From Hoylesella saccharolytica JCM 17484 (GTDB taxonomy: Bacteria; Bacteroidota; Bacteroidia; Bacteroidales; Bacteroidaceae), in NCBI RefSeq assembly GCF_000614205.1, contig NZ_BAKN01000002.1:1-64000 (forward strand): 64,000 nucleotides of DNA. Direction: 5' to 3'. Positions 28,299-37,560 of the stretch are shown here, piece by piece. The translations under genes were made by a program, and so were the position numbers. Under the pieces are notes generated by a model, which saw only the letters and a program-made list of their open reading frames with translations, searched no databases and was not told the DNA's origin. How positions within the stretch are numbered: the first letter of the stretch is position 1; each line of letters opens with the position of its first letter.

Positions 28299-29380
28299 TT
28301 ATGGTTCTTTGTATTCGTCTACTTTTCCGCTCCAATTTACCTCAAAGGCAAAGGGCTTTTTGCTGCCATCCTTCTGCTCTATATTCACAAGACCGTCTTT
28401 TATCACCATCCTGCATTCGTGAGTTTTGGGGTTCACGCTTACAAAGGCGGTTCCCCTGTCGCAATTTTGAGAGCCGTTACCCCAACGACGGAAAATATAG
28501 CTGTGATTACTGGCAACGTAACATAGTTCCCAATGTCTTCCGATGTGGGTAGAGGGCTCTCCTTTTGTCAGATCGATGGTTTTGCCGTTGTGATTTTTCA
28601 TAATGCCTATCATACAGAAGTAGTATCCGGGCATGGTGGGATAGAAAACGCTCAGTTCGAAATGCTGGTCTTCAGGGTCGAAGAACAGTTTGGCATACGC
28701 CACCTCTTGCTTTTTACCGTTAATGATAACGGTTCCGTTGTGGGTTTTGGGCTTTTCTTTTTCAAGCAATCGCATATTGTCTATTTTCCCGGTCCAATTT
28801 ACAGCGAAAGTGTGCTTGCCAATGTGTTGTTCATGTCGCTGGTTTTTCCGCCGGTTACTGTTACTGACGCCTGCGCGTTTTCAAGGTTTACGTTCATCTT
28901 TAAGTTTCCCGCTTGCGGCACATAGGGGTTAAAATTGCCGCCCGAGATAAGGAAAACGCCGTCGTCCACGCTTTTTTGATACAGAATTTGCCAGCCTTGC
29001 TTTTTCTCTGTTTTCTTTTCATACTTGCTCATGTCGATGTTTTTTCCAAAGTGCAAGTCGAAATTGCCCCATATTACCAACTGCTCCTTCCTGTCTTTCG
29101 AAAGTTCGAGGTAGAGCACAAAGTCTCCGGTTTTGCTCAGTTGCATCAACTCTGTGTGCAATACGGGCTTACTTTTGCCGTCTACAATCACCGTTCCGGC
29201 AGGCGCTTCAAGCGGTTTTTCGGGCTCTTCAGGCTTTTTAGGGTCTACAATTTCTTTTCCGTTATCGGCATTCGTGCCGTCATCTTTCGAGCAACTCATC
29301 AATGCGGTGCTCGTCATCATCACTACCACAAGAGCAAAAACAGCTTTTGTGCTTTTTAGAAAAAAGGTTGTTGATTTCAT
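28299..29380 (-). pseudogene. Lipoprotein with two related domains, frameshifted
   Basis: Reconstructed length about 360 residues. The lipoprotein signal ends ALMSC, followed by an acidic linker with Pro/Glu repeats (DPKKPEEPEKPLEAP). Two related halves follow: each begins GTVI(V/I)(D/N)GK and ends with a similar phrase (FAVNWTGKIDN; FAFEVNWSGKVDEYKEP). The frame breaks between them at 28807-28809: the first frame ends STLSL, and adding one T gives STLFAVNWTGKIDNMRLLEKEKP. The duplicated ending supports the join. No family recognised; an outer-membrane-anchored binding protein is possible. It has a good promoter at 29437-29467. Confidence 0.7.
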
Positions 29381-29436
29381 TGTTTGTTGATTTTGTTTTT
29401 CTGTTTCTGATAGATTACGTATTTATTTTATACCGA

Positions 29437-29467
29437 CAAAGGTAAAGAAAAACACTTCACACACAAA
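29437..29467 (-). promoter_or_regulatory. Promoter of the two-domain lipoprotein
   Basis: On the minus strand TTTG (29464-29467), a 19-nt spacer, then TACCTTTG (29437-29444), matching the Bacteroidetes consensus. The start codon is 57 nt downstream. Confidence 0.7.
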
Positions 29468-29606
29468 GCAAAACAAAGGAAAATCTACATCTCAATGATA
29501 AGACAATAGATTAGGGATATTAGAGATGATGGAAGATGAGTTAAAAATCACCCCCAACGATTCGACTTTCACATTCTTGAAGTTAAGGTTGTACCCTACC
29601 CCATCA

Positions 29607-30025
29607 ACTTACAATTCGTTACTTTTTTAACGTTTGAGAACAGTTAGATTTTCTTTTTCCGTTACAAATCACTTTCTCAATCTGGAGAAAAACTTTCGTT
29701 TATCTGGTCAAAAATGAGCGTTGAAAATGTAAAAGCACAAGTTTTGGGTTGCAAAAGCTATGCTTTTAGGCTGTAAAACATCATCTTTTGGAGGATAAAA
29801 CCTATGCTTTTACAACCCCAAAAACACGATTTTAGGGTGTTTTTAAGAGGATATAAAGAAAGTAAAGGTTCACAATAAATGTGCAAGCCACTAAAAATCA
29901 ATAATATACTCAACCGTAAAATCCTTGCGATTTTACGAACTAAAAGCAAGTTGGTGATTTCGATTGGCACTCTCGCGAAGTTGCTTCCGATTTCTTGACA
30001 ATGCGAAAAGTAACAAATTGTAAGT
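29607..30025 (+). repeat. Repeat element copy 2 with terminal inverted repeats and 22-bp phased AT array
   Basis: About 419 bp bounded by ACTTACAATTCGTTACTTTT (29607-29626) and AAAAGTAACAAATTGTAAGT (30006-30025), inverted with one mismatch. Inside are five AAAA-N7-TTTT units at 29731, 29753, 29775, 29797 and 29819 (22-bp period), a perfect 9-bp hairpin CGTAAAATC/GATTTTACG (29915-29937), and the conserved GGCACTCTCGCGA stretch. It aligns throughout with copy 3 (59590-60012) and, inverted, with copy 1. No coding frame, no transposase: MITE-like. It fills most of the 805-bp gap 29381-30185. Confidence 0.85.
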
Positions 30026-30149
30026 AAGTAGGGTAAAATGAAATAAGCATAAGTAGCTTGTTGAAGAAAATCACCCCATGTCTTCATTGCCCCGTTTAAA
30101 GATAAAGAAGCAAAGAGATGAAAAGGCAATGCATTTCGTTTTTTCTTCT

Positions 30150-30157
30150 TATTTTTG
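30150..30157 (+). promoter_or_regulatory. -7 element before the propeller protein
   Basis: TATTTTTG, 28 nt before the ATG at 30186. No TTTG at the standard distance. It supports the start at 30186 rather than upstream ATGs at 30078 and 30129. Confidence 0.45.
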
Positions 30158-30185
30158 CATCAACAATATCAGTCGGCCACATACG

Positions 30186-33100
30186 ATGCACTTCCTTAAA
30201 TATATTTTACCCGCTTTTCTTTTTTTATCGATAACCAGCGCATGCGATAACAACGAGGGTGCAACATCGCTCGGCGAGAACGAATATTATCTCGGCGAAC
30301 GGTTGGCATCGCTTTCTATGGATGCCGACTCAACATTCTGGATTGGCGGAGAAACGGGTAGAATATGGCATGTAGAGGGAGATGAGGTGCGCAGTTTTGC
30401 TACACATAACGACCGTATTTATAAGGTGGCAACACGACAAACCGATAACGGCGATACCGTTTGCTGGTTGGGTGTGCGTAATTCGGGTTTACAGCGATGG
30501 CGTCTGCATAAGGGAGAGATGACGCATGAGCGTACTTACAATATTCTTTTTAAACAAAACCGCTACTCGGCATACGACTTTCTGCTGACGCCGAGAGGCA
30601 TTTTCACCGCAACAAGTCAGGGACTGTACCTGCTCAATGCGGGCGAAAAGATGCAGTTGCTTTATCCTTCCACCCGCAGCGAAACGGCTCGCAAGGGTGT
30701 TCCGTTCGTTGTTTACAACCTCTGTCTTTTCAATCAGCGTTATCTTTTTGCCGCTTCTATCGAGGGATTACTGCGGGTAGACCTTACCAACGGGGCAGTC
30801 AAAATGATGCACGGAGGAGAAAACATTACGTATGTAACGGTTTACGACAAGAGGATTTATGCGCTGACCGACCGCGCCATGTATGTAGAAGATGCCGACG
30901 GACAGAATTCGGAGAAGATAGAACTGCCGTTTACGCCCCGCCTGTACTATCGCGTGGGAACGGTACATTACATGTTGCGCAGTCATTCTATGGCTGTGAG
31001 CGAAGACTTAAAAACGTTTCTTACCATTCCTTTACGCCGCGAAGTACCCCTGAGTAGCCATAATGTAATGCTGCCCGACTTGCGTTCGGGGTTTACAATG
31101 CTGCTTACCGACAATGCGTTTTGGCGCATACCGTTTCATTCAGACTATTTTCATAATAAGGGTTTAATTGTTCTGGCCTGTACCAATGGAACACAAGCCT
31201 ACTATCTGAACAGCCGCAACGAATTGTTTTGTCAGCACACTCCGGCGCAACCGGCTGTTAAAGTCTTTACACTTCCACGCAACGAACAGGTTTCGGAAAT
31301 GGCAGTTACGGCAGGCGGACAGCTGTATTATGTTAACAGAAGATGGGAGTTGTGCACGGCAGATGTCAGCGGTGGTAATCTGCGCAACGAACTGTTATCG
31401 CGTGTGCACACCCTTTATCATTCAAAAGACCGTGTTACAGCGATGTACCTTGACGGTCAAACGGATGGCGAGCGGGTGTATCTGGGCGTGCAAGACGGGC
31501 TTGTTGTGGTTTCTTCTGACGGCAGAACAGATACCATCCCGGCAATGTCTGATAAGTATATCGCCGCTTTTCGGCCCTCGCCCGATGGTCGTTCGCTTTA
31601 CATGGGCACCAACAACCACGGTATTGTCGAGGCACATGGCAGCCAATATACCACTGTTGAGGGGTCAGAAGTTGTGCCTTTTATTCGCGATGTCTTTGTT
31701 ACAGGTGCCCCAAAGCCCTCGTTAACGGTACTTACCAACCACGAAGTATTTGTCCCGAACAGAAAAGATACACTCAGCATCAACGGTTGCAGCCGACTGT
31801 TGCCCGTTGCCGACAGTATGTTTTACGTGCTGCCCGAGTTCGGAATCAACAAATATGTGGTGCGGTCGGGCCGTATGGAGGCAGCAGGAAGATATTTCGG
31901 CGATATTCACTTCAACCCCCAAGCCTCGTTTCAGCTGCACGGTCGCCTCTATTTAGTGTCTGAAGTGGGCGTGCTGAGCATGTTGCTGGGTCACGAAGAA
32001 GCGCCCCTTTATGTAACATTCGATGCCCATGTGCTTACGCCCCAACATCTGTTTATTGCCTTCGGCACGCTTTTAACGTTATCGGTTTTGTTGCTTTGGA
32101 TGCGTTTACGCCGTCGTTCCGACCGCCGCAAACAGCTGAGTCGGCGCATCGAAGACCTTGCAGGGCGCACGCGAGGTATGTCTGAAATGGCCGATTTGCT
32201 TTCTTCGCACGAACAGGAAGAAATCAACAGGCTACTCAAAGCTGTTTCAGCAATCCGTATCGATGCACCCGATGTAGATGCACAAATCAGCGATTTGTCC
32301 GAGAAAATTATGTACACCAATCGCGATTTGGCACTCCGACTATCTAAATTGCTCGAATTGCAGATGCAAGAAATCAGTAAGCTGAATGCCTACGATGGCT
32401 TGACGCTCGCCGACGAATCGACTACGGCATTGGCACAAGGTAGCGTAGCGCAGATTGGTGGGCAGATTATGCGCAACAACGAATGGCTAAAGCAGATGGC
32501 AGAGTTGAACAATAGACTGATCCGATATGCCGAAACAACCGAAAACTGCTTAATTGTAGCGGGCGTAAACGACAGAATGAAAGCACTTACTGAACAACTT
32601 CGAGGAAGTATGCCTTATCGTTCGTTGACCGAAATGACTGACGATATGGCTGCGGCTGAAGAGGTTTACCGACATCTTTTCACTCCTCACGCCCTCGAAT
32701 TGTTACTGGCCCAAATCGACCTATTTCAACAACGAATAATCGAAGTGAAAGGAAATGCCGAGCCGGTAAAATCTTCTTTGCTGTCGGCAATAGAACGTTT
32801 GCGATCCGAAGCTGCCGAAATGAGCCGCCCCGAACTGTTGCAAAAGCTGAAGTTCTTTGAGGCGCTGGTAGGCGAAATTGAAGTTCGTGCCCGCCTGCAA
32901 GAGGTGATGGAGCGTTACAAAGCTATTCGCGAAGAAGTGGTAAAAACCAATGAGAAACGGGTAAATCGGAAGTTTGATATGCAGCTTGAGGTGGAAATAG
33001 GCGACAATACCACTACCGAAAGCGAAGAAATAGAACATCTCATTGCCTCGTTTTATTCCTTACTGACCTTTACCGATGCCGAAGTGGTAAGCCGAGTGCT

Positions 33101-33329
33101 TAACTTTACCAACTTTACACATCAGCAAGCGCGGGTTTTGGCCTTGCTTATCGCCAACCCAAAGGAAAAGCGTGCGCTGTTGCCCGGCATGCTCGGCATG
33201 TACGGCAACTTAAATCCTGTTATCAGTCGGTTGGTGAACAGCAAAATAAAACCCAACGAAGCATGGCTCAAAGCTTATTTGCAAACCCATACTTGGAGCA
33301 TGGCACACTATATCGAAAGCCTGATATAA
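30186..33329 (+). CDS. Membrane-spanning propeller protein, possible one-component regulator
   Basis: 1047 residues from ATG 30186, chosen because it begins directly with a lipoprotein-like signal (LFLSITSAC, Cys near residue 19). Residues about 20-615 are strand-rich repeats (for example SMDADSTFWIGGETGRIWHV, RPSPDGRSLYMGTNNHGIV) typical of periplasmic sensory propellers. One membrane helix (about 620-641, LFIAFGTLLTLSVLLLW) leads to a long cytoplasmic helical and coiled-coil region (645-960). The last 90 residues (FTHQQARVLALLIANPKEKRA...) could be a winged-helix or LuxR-like DNA-binding domain. No histidine kinase motifs are visible. This resembles Bacteroidetes membrane-bound regulators, but the C-terminal assignment is inference. 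Confidence 0.7.
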   Translation: MHFLKYILPAFLFLSITSACDNNEGATSLGENEYYLGERLASLSMDADSTFWIGGETGRIWHVEGDEVRSFATHNDRIYKVATRQTDNGDTVCWLGVRNSGLQRWRLHKGEMTHERTYNILFKQNRYSAYDFLLTPRGIFTATSQGLYLLNAGEKMQLLYPSTRSETARKGVPFVVYNLCLFNQRYLFAASIEGLLRVDLTNGAVKMMHGGENITYVTVYDKRIYALTDRAMYVEDADGQNSEKIELPFTPRLYYRVGTVHYMLRSHSMAVSEDLKTFLTIPLRREVPLSSHNVMLPDLRSGFTMLLTDNAFWRIPFHSDYFHNKGLIVLACTNGTQAYYLNSRNELFCQHTPAQPAVKVFTLPRNEQVSEMAVTAGGQLYYVNRRWELCTADVSGGNLRNELLSRVHTLYHSKDRVTAMYLDGQTDGERVYLGVQDGLVVVSSDGRTDTIPAMSDKYIAAFRPSPDGRSLYMGTNNHGIVEAHGSQYTTVEGSEVVPFIRDVFVTGAPKPSLTVLTNHEVFVPNRKDTLSINGCSRLLPVADSMFYVLPEFGINKYVVRSGRMEAAGRYFGDIHFNPQASFQLHGRLYLVSEVGVLSMLLGHEEAPLYVTFDAHVLTPQHLFIAFGTLLTLSVLLLWMRLRRRSDRRKQLSRRIEDLAGRTRGMSEMADLLSSHEQEEINRLLKAVSAIRIDAPDVDAQISDLSEKIMYTNRDLALRLSKLLELQMQEISKLNAYDGLTLADESTTALAQGSVAQIGGQIMRNNEWLKQMAELNNRLIRYAETTENCLIVAGVNDRMKALTEQLRGSMPYRSLTEMTDDMAAAEEVYRHLFTPHALELLLAQIDLFQQRIIEVKGNAEPVKSSLLSAIERLRSEAAEMSRPELLQKLKFFEALVGEIEVRARLQEVMERYKAIREEVVKTNEKRVNRKFDMQLEVEIGDNTTTESEEIEHLIASFYSLLTFTDAEVVSRVLNFTNFTHQQARVLALLIANPKEKRALLPGMLGMYGNLNPVISRLVNSKIKPNEAWLKAYLQTHTWSMAHYIESLI

Positions 33330-33501
33330 AAGAGGAGAAAGGTGGTGAAAAAGTGTTATGGAATAAAATTTCAGAAATATATTCGGTGATACCCCGTACC
33401 AAAAGACTTGTTTGAGAATATACCGGTTGTAAAAGATCGTACTTGTTACTTGTTTTTCTAAGCTATATTAGTTTATTTTGCATCCATCAATCTAACGGCC
33501 T

Positions 33502-33659
33502 ATGTGGACATTTATCGAACTGATCATTACGCTTATCACCATGCCCATCTTCATTAAACACAGTGACTGGGGCTTGTTTCTTGTTTTATGTACATCTGTT
33601 TATGTATGGCGTTCACTCCTTTAGTCGGCATTATCCTTTATAAATTCGTGGGAGGATAG
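33502..33659 (+). pseudogene. Small hydrophobic membrane protein, frameshifted
   Basis: ATG at 33502 reads MWTFIELIITLITMPIFIKH...LVLCTSVYV, then stops at 33622. The -1 frame continues MAFTPLVGIILYKFVGG and stops at 33657. With one base restored near 33605 this is a 52-residue protein with two membrane helices. No family recognised. The paired hydrophobic segments across the join are the evidence that this is a real gene. It is isolated in a 566-bp gap (33330-33895) that otherwise holds only the tlpA promoter. Confidence 0.45.
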
Positions 33660-33836
33660 GCTCTTTTACGGGTTCCTTACAGCCTTGTAACCTGCAATTT
33701 TCCTTGTTTTTTTTAAGATAATTGCAAACAATTGAATAATGGCAGATAAATATATTTAATACCCCCGTAATCCTTTTACTATATATTTATCCTCTGCTTT
33801 TGTAACGTTAATATTGCTCTTCGATACGTTTTAACT

Positions 33837-33867
33837 TTTGTTATGTTTGCTTTTTTACGTAATTTTG
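33837..33867 (+). promoter_or_regulatory. Promoter of the tlpA-DUF6029-Omp28 operon
   Basis: TTTG at 33837-33840, a 19-nt spacer, then TAATTTTG at 33860-33867. Strong match to the consensus, 28 nt before the start at 33896. Confidence 0.75.
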
Positions 33868-33895
33868 CAAAAGTTTTCAAAACAGTAGATGACTC

Positions 33896-34387
33896 ATGAA
33901 CAGACTGAATATACTTATCGGGATAATGTTTTGTTGTGTAACAGCCTTTGCACAAAGTCGATTGCCGAAGGTAACACTTAAGAATATAGAAGGCAAAAGC
34001 GTGCAAACCGATACATTAAGCAATGCAGGCAAGCCCCTGATTATTTCTTTTTTCGCTACGTGGTGCAAGCCCTGCAACCGCGAGCTCAAAGCTATTGACG
34101 AGGTATATGCCGACTGGCAGGCGGAGACGGGGGCAAAACTGGTGGCTGTATCGATAGATCAGGCACAAAATATCAATAAGGTAAAGCCGCTGGTTGATGA
34201 AAACGGATGGACTTACGACGTGTTGCTTGACCCCAACGGAGAGCTGAAACGGGCATTGGGTATTCAAATGATACCTTACACATTGGTGCTTGACGGTAGC
34301 GGAAACATTGTTTTCAAACACAACGGATATACCGATGGAGCCGAAGAAGAGCTGTATAAGCAGGTAAAAGCGGCTTGTAAAAAATAA
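33896..34387 (+). CDS. TlpA-like periplasmic thioredoxin
   Basis: 163 residues. Signal peptide of 20 residues (CCVTAFAQS), then a TlpA/AhpC-fold thioredoxin domain. Active site WCKPC (Cys57, Cys60) in SFFATWCKPCNRELK; cis-proline region MIPYTLVLDGSGNIV. It exchanges disulfides with partner proteins in the periplasm and is probably a reductant. First gene of a unit with DUF6029 (4-bp gap) and Omp28 proteins, all exported and with paired cysteines, which suggests those are its partners. Confidence 0.9.
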   Translation: MNRLNILIGIMFCCVTAFAQSRLPKVTLKNIEGKSVQTDTLSNAGKPLIISFFATWCKPCNRELKAIDEVYADWQAETGAKLVAVSIDQAQNINKVKPLVDENGWTYDVLLDPNGELKRALGIQMIPYTLVLDGSGNIVFKHNGYTDGAEEELYKQVKAACKK

Positions 34388-34391
34388 GCAT

Positions 34392-36023
34392 ATGACAAGG
34401 TTTATTGGAATGTGGGTTATGTTTTTATGTGCCTGCGGAACATTGCCGGCACAAGAAAACAACCGGAAAATAAATGTTTCGGGTAATATTCAGAGTGATA
34501 TTCTGGTACCGCAGACCGATCAGAAAATCGGTGCCGAGAAAACCGGTGACGACATATTAACCAATACTTATGCAGAGGTGAATGCCACAAGCAAATATGT
34601 TGATGGTAGCATACGCATGGAATATCTGGCTCATCCCTTGCTGGGTTTTGAGTCGGACTTTAAAGGTTGGGGCGTACCTTATTTTTATTTAAAAGGGCGT
34701 TATCAAACCGCTGAGCTTACATTGGGCAGCTTTTACGAGCAGTTTGGATCGGGTTTTATTCTCCGCACTTACGAAGAGCGCAGCTTGGGTGTCGACAATT
34801 CACTTCTGGGCGCGCATCTTTTATGGCACCCATTCAAAGGTGTCAGACTCAAAATGCTGTCCGGACGACAACGCAGATATTGGCAATACAACCGTGCTTG
34901 GGTGTCGGGCGGCGATATGGAACTGAACCTTGATGAGTGGTTCGGCGGTTTAAGCAATCGCCAAATCTACCTCACATTGGGCGCATCATTTGTCAACAAA
35001 CACGAGAATGATGAAGACATCATGACCGACGGCACACACCGACTAAGGCTTCCGCGCAACGTTAATGCTTTCGATGTGCGTTTACGACTGCAACATCGCT
35101 CGTTAAACATCCTCGCAGAATATGCCCAAAAGACTCAAGACCCATCGTTTGGTAACGATTATATCTATCGAAACGGATACGTGGCGATGCTCTCCGGCTC
35201 TTATTCAAAACGCGGAATGAGTTTGCTTTTACAGGCCAAACGCAGTGTGAACATGGCTTTTCGCAGTAGGCGAAGCATGGTGGGTATATCGTCGTTTGTG
35301 AACCATCTGCCCGCTTTTACAACCGAACACACCTATACTTTAGCAGCCCTCAACTCTTACGCGACACAACCTGACGGCGAATGGGCTTATCAAGGGGGCT
35401 TGGGTTACAAGTTTAAAAAACAGTCGTTCTTGGGAGGACGTTACGGAACGGGTGTAAAATTAAACTTCTCACACGTGCATTCCATACAGCGAAATGAGCA
35501 TGGCGGAAAAGGAACAGATGGGTACGGCTCGGCATTTTGGGCGTGGGGACAGTCTACTTACTACCAAGAAGTGAATTTACAACTGGAGAAACAGCTCAGT
35601 CACGACACCAAAATAAATTTGATGTACATGAATCAGCTGTACAATAAAACCGTTGTAGGGGGAGAGGGGGGTATGCTACGCTCACACATTTTCGTGGCAG
35701 ATGTAAAGCAAAAGCTTACACCTAAGCTTACATTACGTACCGAAGCACAGTATCTGCGTTCAAAAGATGAAAACGGCGATTGGCTTTTTGGCTTGGCAGA
35801 GTTGTCGCTTTCGCCCCATTGGATGTTTACTTTGAGCGACCTTTACAATAGCGGTAACACCCATATTCATTATTATCAGGCACTAATCACCTTCAATTAC
35901 AACGCCCATCGTTTGCAGTTGGGTTACGGAAGAACCTTCGAAGGCTACAACTGTGCCGGTGGTGTGTGTCGTTATACCCCTGCAACCAAGGGTGCAACGC
36001 TCTCTTATAACTATAACTTTTAA
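34392..36023 (+). CDS. DUF6029-type outer-membrane protein
   Basis: 543 residues with a signal peptide ending LPAQEN. The rest is alternating amphipathic strands with aromatic girdle residues, ending in the C-terminal Phe (SYNYNF) typical of outer-membrane beta-barrels. GYGRTFEGYNCAGGVCRYTPATKG near the end is characteristic of DUF6029 proteins and carries a Cys521-x4-Cys526 pair. Function unknown. Lies between tlpA (4-bp gap) and an Omp28 gene (5-bp gap), so co-transcribed. Confidence 0.8.
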   Translation: MTRFIGMWVMFLCACGTLPAQENNRKINVSGNIQSDILVPQTDQKIGAEKTGDDILTNTYAEVNATSKYVDGSIRMEYLAHPLLGFESDFKGWGVPYFYLKGRYQTAELTLGSFYEQFGSGFILRTYEERSLGVDNSLLGAHLLWHPFKGVRLKMLSGRQRRYWQYNRAWVSGGDMELNLDEWFGGLSNRQIYLTLGASFVNKHENDEDIMTDGTHRLRLPRNVNAFDVRLRLQHRSLNILAEYAQKTQDPSFGNDYIYRNGYVAMLSGSYSKRGMSLLLQAKRSVNMAFRSRRSMVGISSFVNHLPAFTTEHTYTLAALNSYATQPDGEWAYQGGLGYKFKKQSFLGGRYGTGVKLNFSHVHSIQRNEHGGKGTDGYGSAFWAWGQSTYYQEVNLQLEKQLSHDTKINLMYMNQLYNKTVVGGEGGMLRSHIFVADVKQKLTPKLTLRTEAQYLRSKDENGDWLFGLAELSLSPHWMFTLSDLYNSGNTHIHYYQALITFNYNAHRLQLGYGRTFEGYNCAGGVCRYTPATKGATLSYNYNF

Positions 36024-36028
36024 GGTAA

Positions 36029-36816
36029 ATGAAATACTTCTTTCTTTCTCTTCTTCTTTTCACCACTCTTCTCACGGGTTGCGATACCGTTGCTCCCGGC
36101 GACCGTTTGATAGAGATTCCGGCGGCGACCGTGCGTCGAAACGTGCTTATCGAAGAGTTTACGGGGCAGCGATGCCTGAACTGCCCTGAAGCCACTGCTG
36201 TTATAAAAACTCTGCAAAATAACTATTCTGCCGACCGATTGATTGCCGTTGCCATCCATGCCGGTCCGCTTTCGGTAAAGAGTAGTGCAGGTGTTGTGGG
36301 GCTGCGAACCCCTCTCGGCGACACCTATTATAAAAAATGGGCTGTTCCCAGCGTGCCCAAAGCTTTGGTAAATCGCAAAGACGACTTGCTCGAAAGAGAA
36401 CAGTGGGCAGCTCGTATCTATCAAGAATTTGAGCAAGCCACAAATATCGAAATGCTGTTGACATGTCAATACCGTGCCCACGACCGCTTTTTAGAAACAA
36501 AGATAAAACTCGATAATCTTGCCGAGAATGTTCAAGCACGGCTACAGCTCTGGCTGGTTGAAGATAAGATAACAGCCGTTCAGCAGTTCCTGACAACAAA
36601 ATAGACCGCGATTATCAGCATTATCACGTGCTGAGAGCCGCTATTAACGGCGATTGGGGCACCGAAATATCCCTTCAAAAGGCAACACCCGAAACCCAAA
36701 CTTTCAACTACACGCTCCCTGCAGGCATTATTGCAGAGAATGCTTACATTGTGGCTTTCGTGTATAACGACAACGGAGTGCTGCAGGTGGTTCGTAAAAA
36801 GGTAACGACGGAATAA
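36029..36816 (+). pseudogene. Omp28-family lipoprotein, frameshifted
   Basis: Reconstructed length about 262 residues. Lipobox ends at Cys18 (LLTGC). LIEEFTGQRCLNCPEA (Cys49-x2-Cys52) starts a thioredoxin-like domain typical of Omp28 proteins. The frame breaks at 36589: CCC reduced to CC turns QQFPDNKIDRDYQHYHVLRAA into a stop; the other frame continues to 36816. The C-terminal part (YTLPAGIIAENAYIVAFVYND) is the usual Omp28 beta domain. Outer-membrane-anchored; its CxxC could receive electrons from the TlpA encoded upstream. Confidence 0.8.
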
Positions 36817-36854
36817 GAAATATATCAGAAACAAATAAAAATAAGTAAGACTAA

Positions 36855-37541
36855 ATGAAGAAACTATTTACAATGCGCTTAGGATTGCTCTTCTGTATCC
36901 TTATGGGTATGCACGCACAAGCGGCGAACAATGATGTTGTTTTGACAGATAAAGAAGGAAAGATAATCAGCGATAACACGACCATCCATGTAAACCAAGT
37001 AGAAAGCGACCCGTTTAATGCGGAACAAAAGATAATGCCGCTGCATCTCTATGTACATAATGCATCAGGAAAGAATCAACTGGTAACACTTTCGTATCGT
37101 ATCGATAAGATGGTAGATGCCAGCCTTGAAGTGTGCTTTAAAGGGGATTGTATGCTCGAAGAAGCTCCCGGAGCCTATGCCATCAGCAATAAACTGCTGC
37201 CCGGCAATACCACTCAAAAAGAGGCCCTTGATATCAAACTGCTCTTCCCGACAAAGGGAGAGGCCACTGTAACCTTACAACTGCTTTCAAAAGAACAGAC
37301 TCTTGACGGAACGGCGGTAGAGAAGAAGGGTTCTAAGCTAACACTTGTTTTCAATTCGGAAACAACCGATATTTCTGTCGCAGCTTCTCAAAAGGCGGTT
37401 TCTTATAATGTGTTCACCCTGCAAGGCCATATCATTTGCCGTAACGCAACAGACCTTCAGCAACTGCAAAGCGGCACGTATATTGTTCAAGAGTTTGGCG
37501 AGCATGGTGTTATTGGCACTCGCAAACAACTTATTCCCTAA
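36855..37541 (+). CDS. Secreted protein with a sorting-domain-like C-terminus
   Basis: 228 residues with a signal peptide of about 24 residues (HAQAANND). Predicted all-beta. It contains CFKGDC (Cys94-x4-Cys99). The end (YNVFTLQGHIICRNATDLQQLQSGTYIVQEF) resembles short C-terminal domains of type 9-secreted or surface-attached Bacteroidetes proteins. No enzymatic family recognised. Same strand and spacing as the two Omp28 genes either side, so probably one operon. Confidence 0.6.
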   Translation: MKKLFTMRLGLLFCILMGMHAQAANNDVVLTDKEGKIISDNTTIHVNQVESDPFNAEQKIMPLHLYVHNASGKNQLVTLSYRIDKMVDASLEVCFKGDCMLEEAPGAYAISNKLLPGNTTQKEALDIKLLFPTKGEATVTLQLLSKEQTLDGTAVEKKGSKLTLVFNSETTDISVAASQKAVSYNVFTLQGHIICRNATDLQQLQSGTYIVQEFGEHGVIGTRKQLIP

Positions 37542-37560
37542 TCTGTAAAAACAACAAAGT

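Noticed and set aside
28219..28552. Plus-strand proteins of 67-99 residues
   Set aside because: They are antisense to the C-terminal half of the two-domain lipoprotein, with no leader, family or promoter.
37338..37548. Small overlapping frames on both strands
   Set aside because: Shadows of the secreted protein gene at 36855-37541.
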